Shown in pieces: positions 1-11,567 of a DNA stretch of 64,000 nucleotides (position 1 is the stretch's first letter; every line of letters begins with the position of its first letter). The DNA is from Odontesthes bonariensis (Eukaryota; Chordata; Actinopteri; Atheriniformes; Atherinopsidae): positions 1,382,169 through 1,446,168 of the forward strand of contig NC_134514.1 of NCBI RefSeq assembly GCF_027942865.1, read 5' to 3'. Under the pieces are notes generated by a model. The model did no database searches and was not told the origin of the DNA. It saw only the letters and a list, made by a program, of their open reading frames with translations. Made by a program: the position numbers and the translations under genes.

Positions 1-1388
1 TGAAATACAGCTTTTATGGCATTTTCAAAATGGCCTCGGTAAGTGCTTTTCAATCGATTTTCCAATTGCATTGTGGGTATTTTCAAACTTCCCCTCACTA
101 TCAGTTTAAAGGAGAAAAGCAGATCAGATTTATAACATAAAGCTGTTATAACAGGGCATCCATCTTGGCTCTGCCCTCATAAGCAGTCTTAGAACAGAGC
201 AGGCTAACAAGGCGTTGCCATGGTAACAGGAGCAGGTCAGTGACGTCTGTGTCTCTGACATGTACGCTCACTATGGCTTCTTAAAATTGCACTATAATTT
301 TGACTGCACTCGACTGTCTCAAACAAACGGTCTTTGTTCGAAAAATAAAAGTGGTATCCGAATAATTCTTGAACCGTCAGCGCCCCAAGAGACGGCAGAA
401 GCCAGCGGTATAATTTTCATTCGGATATTATCTGTTTCTCATTTTTTATGGCAGTTTTAAAATAATTTTTCACTTGAATTTTATGATTGTAGGCGTTTAT
501 AATGGAAATGGAGAGTCGACCTCTGCGCTCAGAGGCAATTTGTGAGGAATCTGTGAGGCAGAGCTCAATGAGTGTGACTTTGTGTGAAAGAGGACAAAAA
601 TACCTGCATTTTGAAGTAAAATTTGTCCAGATCGGGCAGATATTTTGGACATGAGAGACATTTGTTTGAGGAATTGGTGCAGTATCAATTTTTGAGTGAG
701 AAGCAGAGTGGGAGAGACACCTCAGCTGAGATGTAATCTTTCTAAATAATAAACTGCTGTTGTGTCAAAGCTGTATAATGTATCAACAAACCCTATAGTT
801 CAGTTAAAGCTGAAAGTCTCCTGTCACATATAAACTTTGAATGAGGTCTGTGCGATGCTGTATGGCTGAGTTATAAGGCCTCTAATATAGGGTAGTTTTT
901 GGCAGTTGGCGCCACAATTTTCCCACTTTTTCCCATTTTGAGAGAGAGCCCAAAGAGCTAGCACATAGAGCGTGTTTTGAGAATCTACACCAACATATGA
1001 CATAAATACTGATGTATAAGTCAAATATTTTGAAAGACTTAACTATTCATATTGAGCTACATCCTGCTTCTTCTGCTTATTTATTCACAGGCTTGAATGA
1101 CGCAGACATATATCTGAATTTAAATGTTGTGGGTACAGTGAGGAACAACTTTAAGTTAACAGATTTGAACAGCTGTGGTGGAGATTGAATGTGAGATGAT
1201 TTTGATCAGAAGGTAGAAAGAATATGCTTGGAGTACTTGACCAAACACAAATGTTCCTCTTTGTTAGCCCACACAAATGTATCAAGTTCTCTTTACGTAC
1301 TACATCGTGAACAGGGCTGTTTTGGAAGATAAAATATCTTCCTGATAAATCATTTAGCCTCTGATTCAAACAGATATTTGCTGTATAA
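1..1388. other. Intergenic, no gene recognised
   Basis: AT-rich unique-looking DNA. The only open frames are short (under 75 codons), on both strands, without recognisable domains. I see no convincing exon, RNA gene or repeat family here. Confidence 0.5.
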
Positions 1389-1419
1389 ATGATTGTGATT
1401 CACACAAAAAAGAAATCTC

Positions 1420-1500
1420 CATCAGTGCTGCATTTAATACGGTCGATCACAGCATTCTGTGACAGAGACTTCAACATGTTATTGGGATTAAAGGCCTTTC
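1420..1500 (+). pseudogene. Tiny L2-like LINE reverse transcriptase fragment
   Basis: One frame reads AAFNTVDHSIL, a stop, then QRLQHVIGIKG. This is the RT palm region around motif A of fish L2-like LINEs. The same DNA words (GAACATGTTATTGGGATTAAAG-like) recur in the larger RT fragments near 55.3 kb and 62.45 kb. It is a dead remnant about 385 bp upstream of the first OR start codon. Confidence 0.7.
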
Positions 1501-1884
1501 CTGATCAGCAGGGAAACAAAGCCGACACAAAAGTGGGTGGAAAAAAGGGACAGAAGTGGATGTGTTCAGTTGGGGGGGGGCAGAGATGGTGGGAAACTAA
1601 AACACCAGTGGGAACTTTCATAATGAGGCAACTCAGCAGCTGCTGTCACCCTCTGCTGAAAAGTTAAAAGATGTTGAGGAAGTTGAAATGTTTCAGTCGG
1701 CAGAGAGACTGAAGCAGGACAGCAGGTTTGAAGCATGGATGGTCCTCTCAGTGGTGGCTTTGTGTGTGTTTTATCTTTCAGCGGGAGCTTGTTGAAAAAG
1801 GCAGATTTGAACCAGGAAAAATGCAACAACTTTGTTTCACAGAACATGAACTCATTCTTTGTTTGATGTGTAGAATGATTCATC

Positions 1885-2814
1885 ATGATGAACACCTCAC
1901 AGGTTTCATATTTCACACTTGGTGGTTACTTTGACCCTGGACTTTTAAAGTACTTTTATTTTATATTCACCCTGTCATTGTATATTTTAATAGTTGGTTC
2001 TAATGTTCTGCTCATCGTGGTTATCGGTGTGAACAGGAGCTTACATGAACCCATGTACATGTTTCTGTGCAGCCTGTTTGTGAATGAGCTGTATGGTAGT
2101 TCAGGGCTGGTTCCATTCCTGCTGATTCAGATCCTCTCTGACGTTCACACTGTTTCTGCTCCTCTTTGCTTCCTGCAGGCTTTTATTGTTCATTCTTACG
2201 GAGGCATAGAGTTTTTAAACCTCGCTGTCATGTCCTATGACAGATATCTTGCTATCTGTTATCCTCTGCAGTACATCTCACGTATGACACCTAAAAAGAT
2301 TGCCATTCTCATCTCTGTGACGTGGTTGTGTCCGTGTTTTGGTTTGGTTGTCTCTTTATCTCTGCTTACACCGTTGCAGCTGTGTGGGAACAGGATTAAC
2401 AAAGTTTACTGTGATGTGCACTCTGTGGTCAAACTGGCATGCTATGAAACAACTTTAAACAACGTCTATGGTCTCATTGCTACTTTTGGCACAATCATTG
2501 TTGCTTTATTTTTAATCCTTTACACTTACATTCAGATTTTTATTGTATGTTTCTCTGGATCCAAACAGACCCGACAGAAAGCTGTCAGCACCTGCACGCC
2601 TCACCTGGCTTCCATCTTGAACTTTACCTTTGGTGGTAGCTTTGAAATATCACAGAGCAGATTTAACATGAGTCATGTACCGAAGGTGTTGCGTATTTTT
2701 CTGTCATTATATTTCTTCGCTGTTCAGCCTCTTTTTAATCCTGCGATATATGGTCTGAACATGTCCAAGATCCGGAATATTTGTAAAGATCTTATTTCAA
2801 ATGTAAAGGATTGA
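1885..2814 (+). CDS. Odorant receptor (class A GPCR), OR copy 1
   Basis: A seven-transmembrane odorant receptor expected in the cilia of olfactory neurons, where such receptors signal through a Golf-type G protein. The 309-residue length is normal for the family and the frame is intact. Landmarks: N-glycosylation sequon at N3; TM1 about 23-48 with GSN at 38-40; intracellular loop LHEPMY at 53-58; TM2 about 57-81; C95 paired with extracellular-loop-2 cysteines (C167, C176, C186); DRY at 119-121 within SYDRYLAIC; KAVSTCTPHL at 232-241 before TM6; PLFNPAIY at 282-289 in TM7. The start is ATGATG at 1885. A pyrimidine-rich run ending in TAG at 1871-1873 could be the 3' splice site of a 5'-leader intron, 11 nt before the ATG; another candidate AG is at 1780-1781. 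An ATTAAA lies at 2961. The family call is firm; the ligand and the exact OR subfamily name cannot be read from sequence. Confidence 0.96.
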   Translation: MMNTSQVSYFTLGGYFDPGLLKYFYFIFTLSLYILIVGSNVLLIVVIGVNRSLHEPMYMFLCSLFVNELYGSSGLVPFLLIQILSDVHTVSAPLCFLQAFIVHSYGGIEFLNLAVMSYDRYLAICYPLQYISRMTPKKIAILISVTWLCPCFGLVVSLSLLTPLQLCGNRINKVYCDVHSVVKLACYETTLNNVYGLIATFGTIIVALFLILYTYIQIFIVCFSGSKQTRQKAVSTCTPHLASILNFTFGGSFEISQSRFNMSHVPKVLRIFLSLYFFAVQPLFNPAIYGLNMSKIRNICKDLISNVKD

Positions 2815-3790
2815 AATAAGTTTATTTTATTTAATCGGATAAGATTTTAAAGTAGCTCTGCTTATCTTCATCACGCAGCCATAAAACACACTGATGCACG
2901 TTTTTAGCCTCTTTTAAATCTCTGAATACAGGAAAAGAACCTCTTCTGTGTTCATGTTTTATTAAAGATATCCAAACTATGGTCACTTTGTTTCTCCCTT
3001 AAAATGTATTCATGCAGGAGCTTAGATTGTGACATGTTGTGTCAGCAAAAAGTTGAAAGAACAGATGTGCACCAAATGGTAGAAGCCTGTGGTATCTTTC
3101 CAGGAAGAGATTGCTGAGTTATTTTATGTCCACAAGTCTATGGTGCTTCACATCTTTTATTGATTCTCACTTTTTTTTACCTGTTTGCTAAACACTGAAG
3201 TTGAATTTTAGTCGTAGTAGAAGAGGAGATGTTCTTCTTCACTGTTGCTGTCTTCCTAAAAGCTGCCTTTCAGAATGATGTCCTTTGTGTAGACAATTTA
3301 ACGATAAATTGTTTGGTTACTGTCACAGTGCAAGTATATGGTGCTGAACAAAGACACCTTTTCAGCTGAAGTCCCTCGAGTAGCTTTTAAGCAGAACTGA
3401 AAGGGCTATGGTTTGGGATTACTTCGCTACGTTTGGGAATGTACAGCTGGCAGTTGCTGGTTATGTCAGTGTGTTTATGTAATATGATCTAAATGAACCA
3501 AAGCTGAACCAAATCAGAGCGTGGTTTGATTGAAAATGTGGAAAAAGAAAATTCTTAGGAAAATGCATCAAAGCTGGGCAGCTGTTTCTCCTTTTGCACA
3601 GCTGGATGCATGTTATAATGAACATGACAACATTATTTGCTCAAGGCACAAGGTTTATGTCAGATATCTGAACTTGTCCTGGCACAGTAAGAGACTTTTG
3701 ATAAAACAAGTAAATTACCATCTTTTAAATATATTATTGATACTGACTCAAAGCTGGATTGCAGTGCTTTTGTTCTTTTAATTGAAAATG
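2815..3790. other. 3' flank of OR copy 1, no gene
   Basis: No coding region or repeat family recognised. An 83-codon open frame at 3530-3781 has no recognisable domain and I do not call it. Any OR 3'UTR would lie in the first few hundred bases. Confidence 0.5.
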
Positions 3791-3792
3791 TA

Positions 3793-4451
3793 TACATTGC
3801 ATTACATTGCGGTCATTTTGCAGACGCTTTTAACCAAAGCGACTTACAATAAGTTTGTTCCACATCGGTAGGCAAAAGAACTTCACGTCACAAGAAATCA
3901 TAAGTGCATTTCCTTCCAAAACCAAAAAGCTAAGAGCAAAACTAGTGCTGGAGTAAATGCGGTACGTTTGGTACCGAGACAAATGGGAAGACAATTTAGA
4001 AAACAAAGACAAATTAGGAGACAAATAAGTGCATAGGGAGCTGGGACGAAACAGGTGCTGTCCTCAGAGGGCGGATCTGGGTAGTGTTTCCTGCAAAGAT
4101 GGGTTTGCAGCCTGCGGCCAAAGATGGGCAGCAACTCAGCTGTCCTGACATCAGTCAGAGATCGTTCAACCATTGGGGTACCAGAACAGAGAAAAGCCGT
4201 GACCGTATGGATCGTGCGCAGGGACCGCTGAGTGAGGGGGCAGCCGGCCGCCTGGAGGCCGCAGAGTTTAGTGGTCGGGCGGGGTTGTAGGGCTGGACCA
4301 TAGGCTGGAGGTATGAAGGAGCTGTTCCTTCTACTGCCCTGTAGGCCAGCACCAGAGTCTGAAACTGGATGCAGGATGCACACAGTGAAACTAAACCAGC
4401 AGCAAGCCTACATAGCAGCCAAAGTATAGCAAAAAGTTGCCTGGTACACAA
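3793..4451 (-). pseudogene. L2-like LINE 3' end (C-terminal RT plus tail)
   Basis: Read on the minus strand, 4451-4155 encodes the C-terminal end typical of fish LINE polymerases. Key words are FQTLVLAYRAVEGTAPSYLQ, then PSLSGPCARSIRSRLFSVL and PQWLNDL. It is followed at 3793-3850 by the characteristic tail (on plus: CAGACGCTTTTAACCAAAGCGACTTACAA). It is 5'-truncated and broken by frameshifts. Confidence 0.8.
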
Positions 4452-4552
4452 GAAAACTTTTACTTACTTATTCTGGATGAATCAAGGAGTTCACAGTCTC
4501 TCCAAAAGTTAAAACACACAGTGAGCAAACACACTACCTAGGCTGACTAAAA

Positions 4553-5235
4553 AACTTTGCTCTGAGGGGCTCTGAGAGCAAACGGTCAGCCCTAGATGAA
4601 ATATGAAAACATTTTATGAATCCCAACATGCGTGCCTATATAATGACAGTACATAATGGCAGTGGAGCGATATTTGTAGGCGTGAGGGCGATTCGAAAAT
4701 GAATATGAGGTCAGAACTCTTGTTCTTCCCACACTCTAATGAAATGGCAGTTTTGCTCTAAAAATTCAAATTTTGCAGATTTTGGCCAAAACTTTGGGTC
4801 GCTTGAGGCATGCTGTGGGAAATCCGTAGCAGGTATCGACATGGCGTCTTCACTTCTGAACACAGCACGGACGTATCTACAGACTGACATTTGAATGGTG
4901 TTTCTAGGTTAATGCATGATGACACAGTAACTGCTCAAAATTTTGGGTTTTTATGATTTTTCCAGGTCATCCCCCTGTTTATTCCTAGGGGGGCTTTGGG
5001 GGGCTGTTTTTTTCTTATTACATCGCCATGGTAACTCCAATCTTCAATAAAAGTAATAGCCCGCGAAAACTCATCGAGCCGGTCGTTTTGATATATATAT
5101 TGTTGGGATTAATGTGGACGGAAGATTAAATATATTTATAAATATATAAATAAATAAAGAGACACGTTTTCAATGTTAAATCCCATAGACTTTTGCCAAC
5201 GGAATAGTAATAGGTGCCTTGCCATGCATTTTTAT
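4553..5235 (+). repeat. Unclassified interspersed repeat, copy 1
   Basis: About 680 bp starting at GCTCTGAGGGGCTCTGAGAG. It recurs nearly unchanged at 58567-59250, differing mainly by point changes and small indels near the ATATATAT tract. No terminal repeats or coding frame were recognised, so the class is unknown. Confidence 0.75.
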
Positions 5236-5268
5236 GGAGGCACTCCTATGCAATGCTATTGCAGGCCC

Positions 5269-5393
5269 CAATGAATTGAATTCCAATTGGCTTGAATTGG
5301 ACTTTATTATCAAGTGCCTTGAGATGACATTTGTTGTATTTGGCGCTATATAAATAAAAATGAATTGAATTGCATTGAATTGAATTCCACATG
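5269..5393 (+). repeat. LINE 3' tail with TTGAA microsatellite
   Basis: The words GTGCCTTGAGATGACATTTG and GGCGCTATATAAATAAAA followed by an AATTGAATTG-type tail are the 3' end of a common fish LINE family. A second copy lies at 51231-51333. Only the tail is present. Confidence 0.75.
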
Positions 5394-5666
5394 AAGTTTC
5401 TTGATTTTATTTTAATCGACACAAAACAGTCTGATAAATGCTGATGTTGAACAGTTTAACAGTGAAATGTAAGTTCTTTTTTGCAGTGTTTGTCACATTT
5501 TAACTCATGAATTTCACTCGGGCCTTTAGGAAATTGATGTGTTAAACATCTTTAATTTTCCTCATGAAAAGACCAAAGTCAAAACATCTGTATTGATGAG
5601 AAGGGCAGGAAATATGCTGCTGAAAACATCTGGCTTTGCCTTTGTGTCCTCACTCCATCGCGACAT
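5394..5666. other. Short unique stretch, nothing recognised
   Basis: AT-rich sequence between two LINE tails with no supported feature. Confidence 0.4.
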
Positions 5667-5787
5667 TCCAATCCAATCCAATCCAATCCAATTTTATTTA
5701 TAAAGCACTTTACAACAACATCAGTTGACCAAAGTGCTGTACAAAAAATAAAAACAAAGAAATTTAAAAGAATAAAATACAAGAATA
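5667..5787 (-). repeat. LINE 3' tail with CCAAT microsatellite
   Basis: (ATTCC/AATCC)n at 5667-5690 runs into TTTTATTTATAAAGCACTTT and ACCAAAGTGCTGTACA. This is the reversed 3' end of a fish LINE. The macrosatellite begins directly after it, so this tail marks the left edge of the array. Confidence 0.75.
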
Positions 5788-5789
5788 AA

Positions 5790-7242
5790 CTAGAAAGCTG
5801 CAAGCAGCTGTATGCGGGACCGAGATGGCGTACGTTGGGATGTGCGTACGTTGGGATGTGCGTACGTTGGACCATAAGCTGGACGCTGGAGCTGCAGCTC
5901 TTCCCACACGCACAATACCCTCTGCGTACGTACGAGCACATAATAACCCCAATGCAGAGGGGTTTTTGAAAATTTCTAGGGGGCGCCACTGAGCCATTTA
6001 GCACCGCCCACACATGATACCCTTTACATACGTACGAGGTCATCAGGTTGGACGTGTGTGCCAAGTTTCACAAAATTGAGATGATGATAAGGCTTTCAAA
6101 TCACAAACGCCATCACACGATTGTCACCACCTGGCCACGCCCACACCGTTCAGAGTTTTGAAAAGTTTCTCAATTAATTTTTCCTCCCGTGTCTTAAGAG
6201 TAACCTGGCCAAGTTTGAAGATTTTAGCATGAAATATGTAGGAGGAGTTCGAAAAATGCGAGTTTTGGGAAAAAAAAACGTTTCCGACGACCAGCAGGTG
6301 GCGCTGTAGGTGGATGTTACTATGTTATATGTGCGCGTTCAGGCTGGGTCCAGCAATCACAGTTTGAACTTTGGGAAAGATTGGATTATGTATGTGGGAG
6401 TTATAAGCGACTTAATTTTTTATGGCGAGTCATAAATTTGAGGCGTCGCCACGGCCACGCCCTTTAAGTTTTGAAAAAGTTGGCCAATGAGTTTTTTGGC
6501 CCATGTCCTAAGAGTAGCCTGGCCAAGTTTGAATCATTTAGCATTAAATCTGTAGGAGTTCAATCAAATGCGAGGTGTGGCAAAAAAAAGACATTTCCAA
6601 CCACCAGCAGGTGGCGCTATAGGTGGATGTCACTATTTTATAGGTGCGCGTTCAGGCTGGGTCCAGCAATCACAGTTTGAACTTTGGGAAAGATTGGATT
6701 ATGTATGTGGGAGTTATAAGCGACTTAAGTTTTTTGTGGCGAGTGATGGCGAGTCATCAAACTTTGAGGCGTTGCCACGGCCACGCCCTTTAAGTTTTGA
6801 AAAAGTTGGCCAATGAATTCCCCCCCCCCCATGTCTTAAGAGTAACCTGGCCAAGTTTCAAGTCTGTAGCATTAAATCTGTAGGACAAGTTCGATCTTAA
6901 GCAAGGCGTGGAATCGGTCAAAAATGGCACGAAAACGCACTTTCCATCCAAAATGGCCGCCTTCCTTTGGACGTGGCACATTGGCGGCAAGAGACTTTTT
7001 TGTGCGTCTGGGCATGATGAATGAGTGTACCGAATTTCGTCGTCCCACGCGAAACTAATCCTATTAAGGGGAGAATTTTTAACCGTCGTAGGGGGCGCTA
7101 CAGAGCCAATGAGCGACTCCCAAAAATATAAAGTTTAGATTCTTTCATGTCCTCGACTGGCACGTGGCGCTCGCAAAAATTCAAGAGTTTTCGCATACCT
7201 TTTGCAAAGAATAAGAATAACGGAGAAAAATAATAATAATAA
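5790..7242 (+). repeat. Array unit 1
   Basis: 1453 bp. CTCF-like cores start at 6291 and 6604. The tail is irregular (AATAACGGAGAAAAATAAT), consistent with an array edge. Confidence 0.9.
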
Positions 7243-8665
7243 CTAGAAAGCTGCAAGCAGCTGTGAGCGGGACCGAGGTGTGCGTACGTTGGATGTGCGC
7301 ACGTTGTGGCATGCGCTGGACTTCGTAGTCGCGCAGCTCTGCCCATATGCACGATACCCTCTGCGTACGTACGAGCACATAATAACCCCAATGCGGAGGG
7401 GTTTTTGGAAATTTTTAGGGGGCGCCACTGAGCCATTTTGCTCCGCCCACACACGATACCCTTTACATACATACGAGGTCGTCAGGTTGGAAGTGTGTGC
7501 CAAGTTTCATGATCTTGCAATGATGATAAGGCTTTCAAATCAGAAACGCCATCACACGATTTTCACCGCCTGGCCACGCCCACACCGTTCAGAGTTTTAA
7601 AAAGTATCTCCATGATTCATTTCATCCATGTCTTAAGAGTAACCTGGCCAAGTTTGAAGCTTGTAGCATTCAATATGTAGGAGGAGTTTGATAAAATACG
7701 AGTTTTGGAAAAAAAGAGATGTTTCCAACGACCAGCAGGTGGCGCTATAGGTGGTTGTCACTATTTTATACGTGCGCGTTCAGGCTGGGTCCAGCAATCA
7801 ACATATGAAGTTTGGGACAGATTGGATAATGTGTGTGGAAGTTATAAGTGACTTAATTCTTCATGGCGTGTCATAACTTTGAGGCGTCGCCACGGCCACG
7901 CCCTTTGAGGTTTGAAAAAGTTTCTCCATGATTCTTTCCCCCCATGTCTCAAGAGTAACCTGGCCAAGTTTGAATTTTTTAGCATGAAATCTGTAGGACA
8001 AGTTCGATCAAATGCGAGATGTGGAAAAAAAGAGACGTTTCCAACGACCAGCAGGTGGCACTATAGGTGGTTGTCACTATTTTATATGTGCGCGTTCAAG
8101 CTGGGTCCAGCTATCACCGTATGAAGTTTGGGACAGATTGGATAATGTATGTGGGAGTTATAAGCGACTTAATTTTTTGTGGTGAGTGATGGCGAGTCAT
8201 CAAACTTTGAAGCGTCGTCACGGCCACGCCCTTTAAGTTTTGAATAAGTTTCTCCATGAATCTTTCCCTCCATGTCTTAAGAGTAACCTGGCCAAGTTTG
8301 AAGTCTGTAGCATTAAATCTGTAGAACAAGTTCGATCTTATGCAAGGCGTGGAATCGGCCAAAAATGGCACGAAAACGCACTTTCCATTCAAAATGGCCG
8401 CCTTCCTGTGGACGTGGCACATTGGTGGCAAGAGACTTTTTGGTGCGTCTGGGCATGATGAATGAGTGTACCGAATTTCGTTGTCCCACGCAAAACTAGC
8501 CCCATTGCGGGGATCATTTTTATGCATCGTAGGGGGCGCTACAGAGCCAATGAGCGACTCCCAAAAATATAAAGTTTAGATTCTTTCATGTCGTTGACTG
8601 GCAGGTGGCGCTCGCAAAATTTCCTGAGTTTTCGCATACCTTTTGCAAAGAATAAGAAAGAATAA
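7243..8665 (+). repeat. Array unit 2
   Basis: 1423 bp. Cores start at 7732 and 8048 (the latter ends GGCAC, still within consensus). The head carries the variant CGTAGTCGCGCAGC. Confidence 0.9.
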
Positions 8666-10088
8666 CTAGAAAGCTGCAAGCAGCTGTGAGCGGGACCGAG
8701 TGTGCGTACGTTGGGATGTGCGCACGTTGGGATGTGCGCACGTTGGGAATGCGCTGGACGCCGTAGTCGCGCAGCTCTACCCACACGCACGATTCCCATT
8801 GCGTACGTACGAGCTCACAATAACCCCAATGCATAGGGGTTTTTGAAAATTTCTAGGGGGCGCCACTGAGCCATTTTGCTCCGCCCACACACAATACCCT
8901 TTACATACGTACGAAGTCGTCAGGGTGGACGTGTGTACCAAGTTTCATGACTTTGCGATGATGATAAGGCTTTCATATTACAAACGCCATCACACGATTT
9001 TCACCTCTGGCCACGCCCACACCGTTCAGAGTTTGGAAAAGTTTCTCCATGAAGTTTTACCCTCATATCTTAAGAGTAACCTGGCCAAGTTTTAGATTTT
9101 AGCATGAAATATGTAGGAGGAGTTTGATCAAATAGGAGGTGTGGAAAAGAATTAAGTTTCCGACCACCATCAGGTGGCGCTGTAGGTGGATATCCCTTTT
9201 TTATATGTGCACGTTCAGGCTGGGTCCAGCATTCACCGTATGAAGTTTGGGACAGATTGGATAATGTATGTGGGAGTTATAAGCGACTTAATTTTTTATG
9301 GCGCGTCATAAATTTGAGGTGTCGCCACGGCCACGCCCTTTAAGTTTTGAAAAAGTTGGCCAATGATTTTTTCGGCCCATGTCTTAAGAGCAACCTGGCC
9401 AAGTTTGAAGGTTTTTGCATTAAATATGTAGGAGGAGTTCGATCAAATGCGAGGTGTGGAAAAAAAAAGACATTTCCGACCACCAGCAGGTGGCGCTATA
9501 GGTGGATGTCACTATTTTATATGTGAGCTTTCAGTCTGGGTCCAGCATTCACCGTATGAAGTTTGGGACAGATTGGATAATGTATGTGGGAGTTATAGGC
9601 GACTTCATTTTTCGTGGCGAGTGATGGCGAGTCATCAAACTTTGAGGCGTCGCCACGGCCACGCCCTTTAAGTTTTGAAAAAGTTGGCCAATAAATTTTT
9701 CCCTCCATGTCTTAAGAGTAACCTGGCCAAGTTTGAAGTCTGTAGCATTAAATCTGTAGGACAAGTTCGATCTTATACAAGGTGTGGAATCGGTCAAAAA
9801 TGGCACGAAAACGCACTTTCCATCCAAAATGGCCGACTTCCTGTGGACGTGGGACCATGGCGGCCTGAGACTTTTTTGTGCGTCTTGGCATGATGAATGA
9901 GTGTACCGAATTTCGTCGTCCCACGCGAAACTAATCCTATAGCGGGGACAATTTTTAAGCCTCGTAGGGGGCGCTACAGAGCCAATGAGCGACTCCCAAA
10001 AATATAAAGTTTAGATTCCTTCATGTCGTCGACTGGCAGGTGGTGCTCGCAAAATTTCCTGAGTTTTCGCATACCTTTTGCAAAGAAT

Positions 10089-10124
<36 letters not shown>

Positions 10125-10125
10125 A
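8666..10125 (+). repeat. Array unit 3
   Basis: 1460 bp. Core variant CCATCAGG (one mismatch) at 9167 and exact core at 9483. Head type GATTCCCATTGCGTACG. Ends in about ten GAAA repeats (10087-10125). Confidence 0.9.
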
Positions 10126-11567
10126 CTAGAAAGCTGCAAGCAGCTGTGAGCGGGACCGAGTGTGCGTACGTTGGGATGTGCGTACGTTGGGGCATGCGCT
10201 GGACGCTGAGGCTGTAGCTCTGCCCACACGCACGATATCCTCTGCGTACGTACGAGCACATAAAAACCCCAATGCGGAGTGGTTTTATGAAAATTTCTAG
10301 GGGGCGTCACTGAGCCATTTAGCACCGCCCACACACAATACTCTTTACATACGTACGAGGTCGACAAGGCGGACGTGTGTACCAAGTTTCATGACTTTGC
10401 GATGATGATAAGGCTTTCAAATCACAAACGCCATCACACGATTTTCACCGCCTGAACACGCCCACACCGTTCAGAGTTTGGAAAAGTTTCTCCATGAAGT
10501 TTTGCCCCCATGTCTTAAGAGTAACCTGGCCAAGTTTGAAGATTTTAGCATGAAATATGTAGGAGGAGTTTGATCAAATAAGAGGTGTGGAAAAAAATGA
10601 AGTTTCCAACCACCATTAGGTGGCGCTGTAGGTGGATATCACTTTTTTATATGTGCATGTTCAGGCTGGGTCCAGCATTCACCATATGAAGTTTGGGACA
10701 GATTGGATAATGTATGTGGGAGTTATAAGCGACTTAATTTTTTATGGTGCGTCATAAATTTGAGGCGTCGCCACGGCCACGCCCTTTAAGTTTTGAAAAA
10801 GTTGGCCAATGATTTTTTCGGCCCATGTCCTAAGAGTAGCCTGGCCAAGTTTGAAGTGTTTAGCATTAAATATGTAGGAGGAGTTCGATCAAATGCGAGG
10901 TGTGGAAAAAAAAAGACATTTCCAACCACCAGCAGGTGGCGCTATAGGTGGATGTCACTATTTTATAGGTGCGCGTTCAGGCTGGGTCCAGCAATCACCG
11001 GTTGAACTTTGGGAAAGATTGGATTATGTATGTGGAAGTTATAAGCGACTTAATTTTTCGTGGCGAGTGATGGCGAGTCATCAAACTTTGAGGCGTCGCC
11101 ACGGCCACGCCCTTTAAGTTTTGAAAAAGTTGGCCAATGAATTTTTCCCCCCATGTCTTAAGAGTAACCTGGCCAAGTTTGAAGTCAGTAGCATTAAATC
11201 TGTAGGACAAGTTCGATCTTAAGCAAGGCGTGGAATCGGACAAAAATGGCACGAAAACGCACTTTCCATCCAAAATGGCCGACTTCCTGTGGACGTGGGA
11301 CCATGGCGGCATGAGACTTTTTTGTGCGTCTTGGCATGATGAATGAGTGTACCGAATTTCGTCGTCCCACGCGAAACTAATCCTATTGCGGGGACAATTT
11401 TTAACCATCGTAGGGGGCGCTACAGAGCCAATGAGCGACTACCAAAAATATAAAGTTTAGATTCTTTCATGTCGTCGACCGGCACGTGGCGCTCGCAAAA
11501 TTTCCTGAGTTTTTGCATACCTTTTGCAAAGAATAAGAAAGAAAGAAAGAAAGAATAATAATAATAA
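10126..11567 (+). repeat. Array unit 4
   Basis: 1442 bp. Core variant CCATTAGG at 10613, exact core at 10929, CCATGGCGGC at 11301. Head type GATATCCTCTGCG. Confidence 0.9.
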
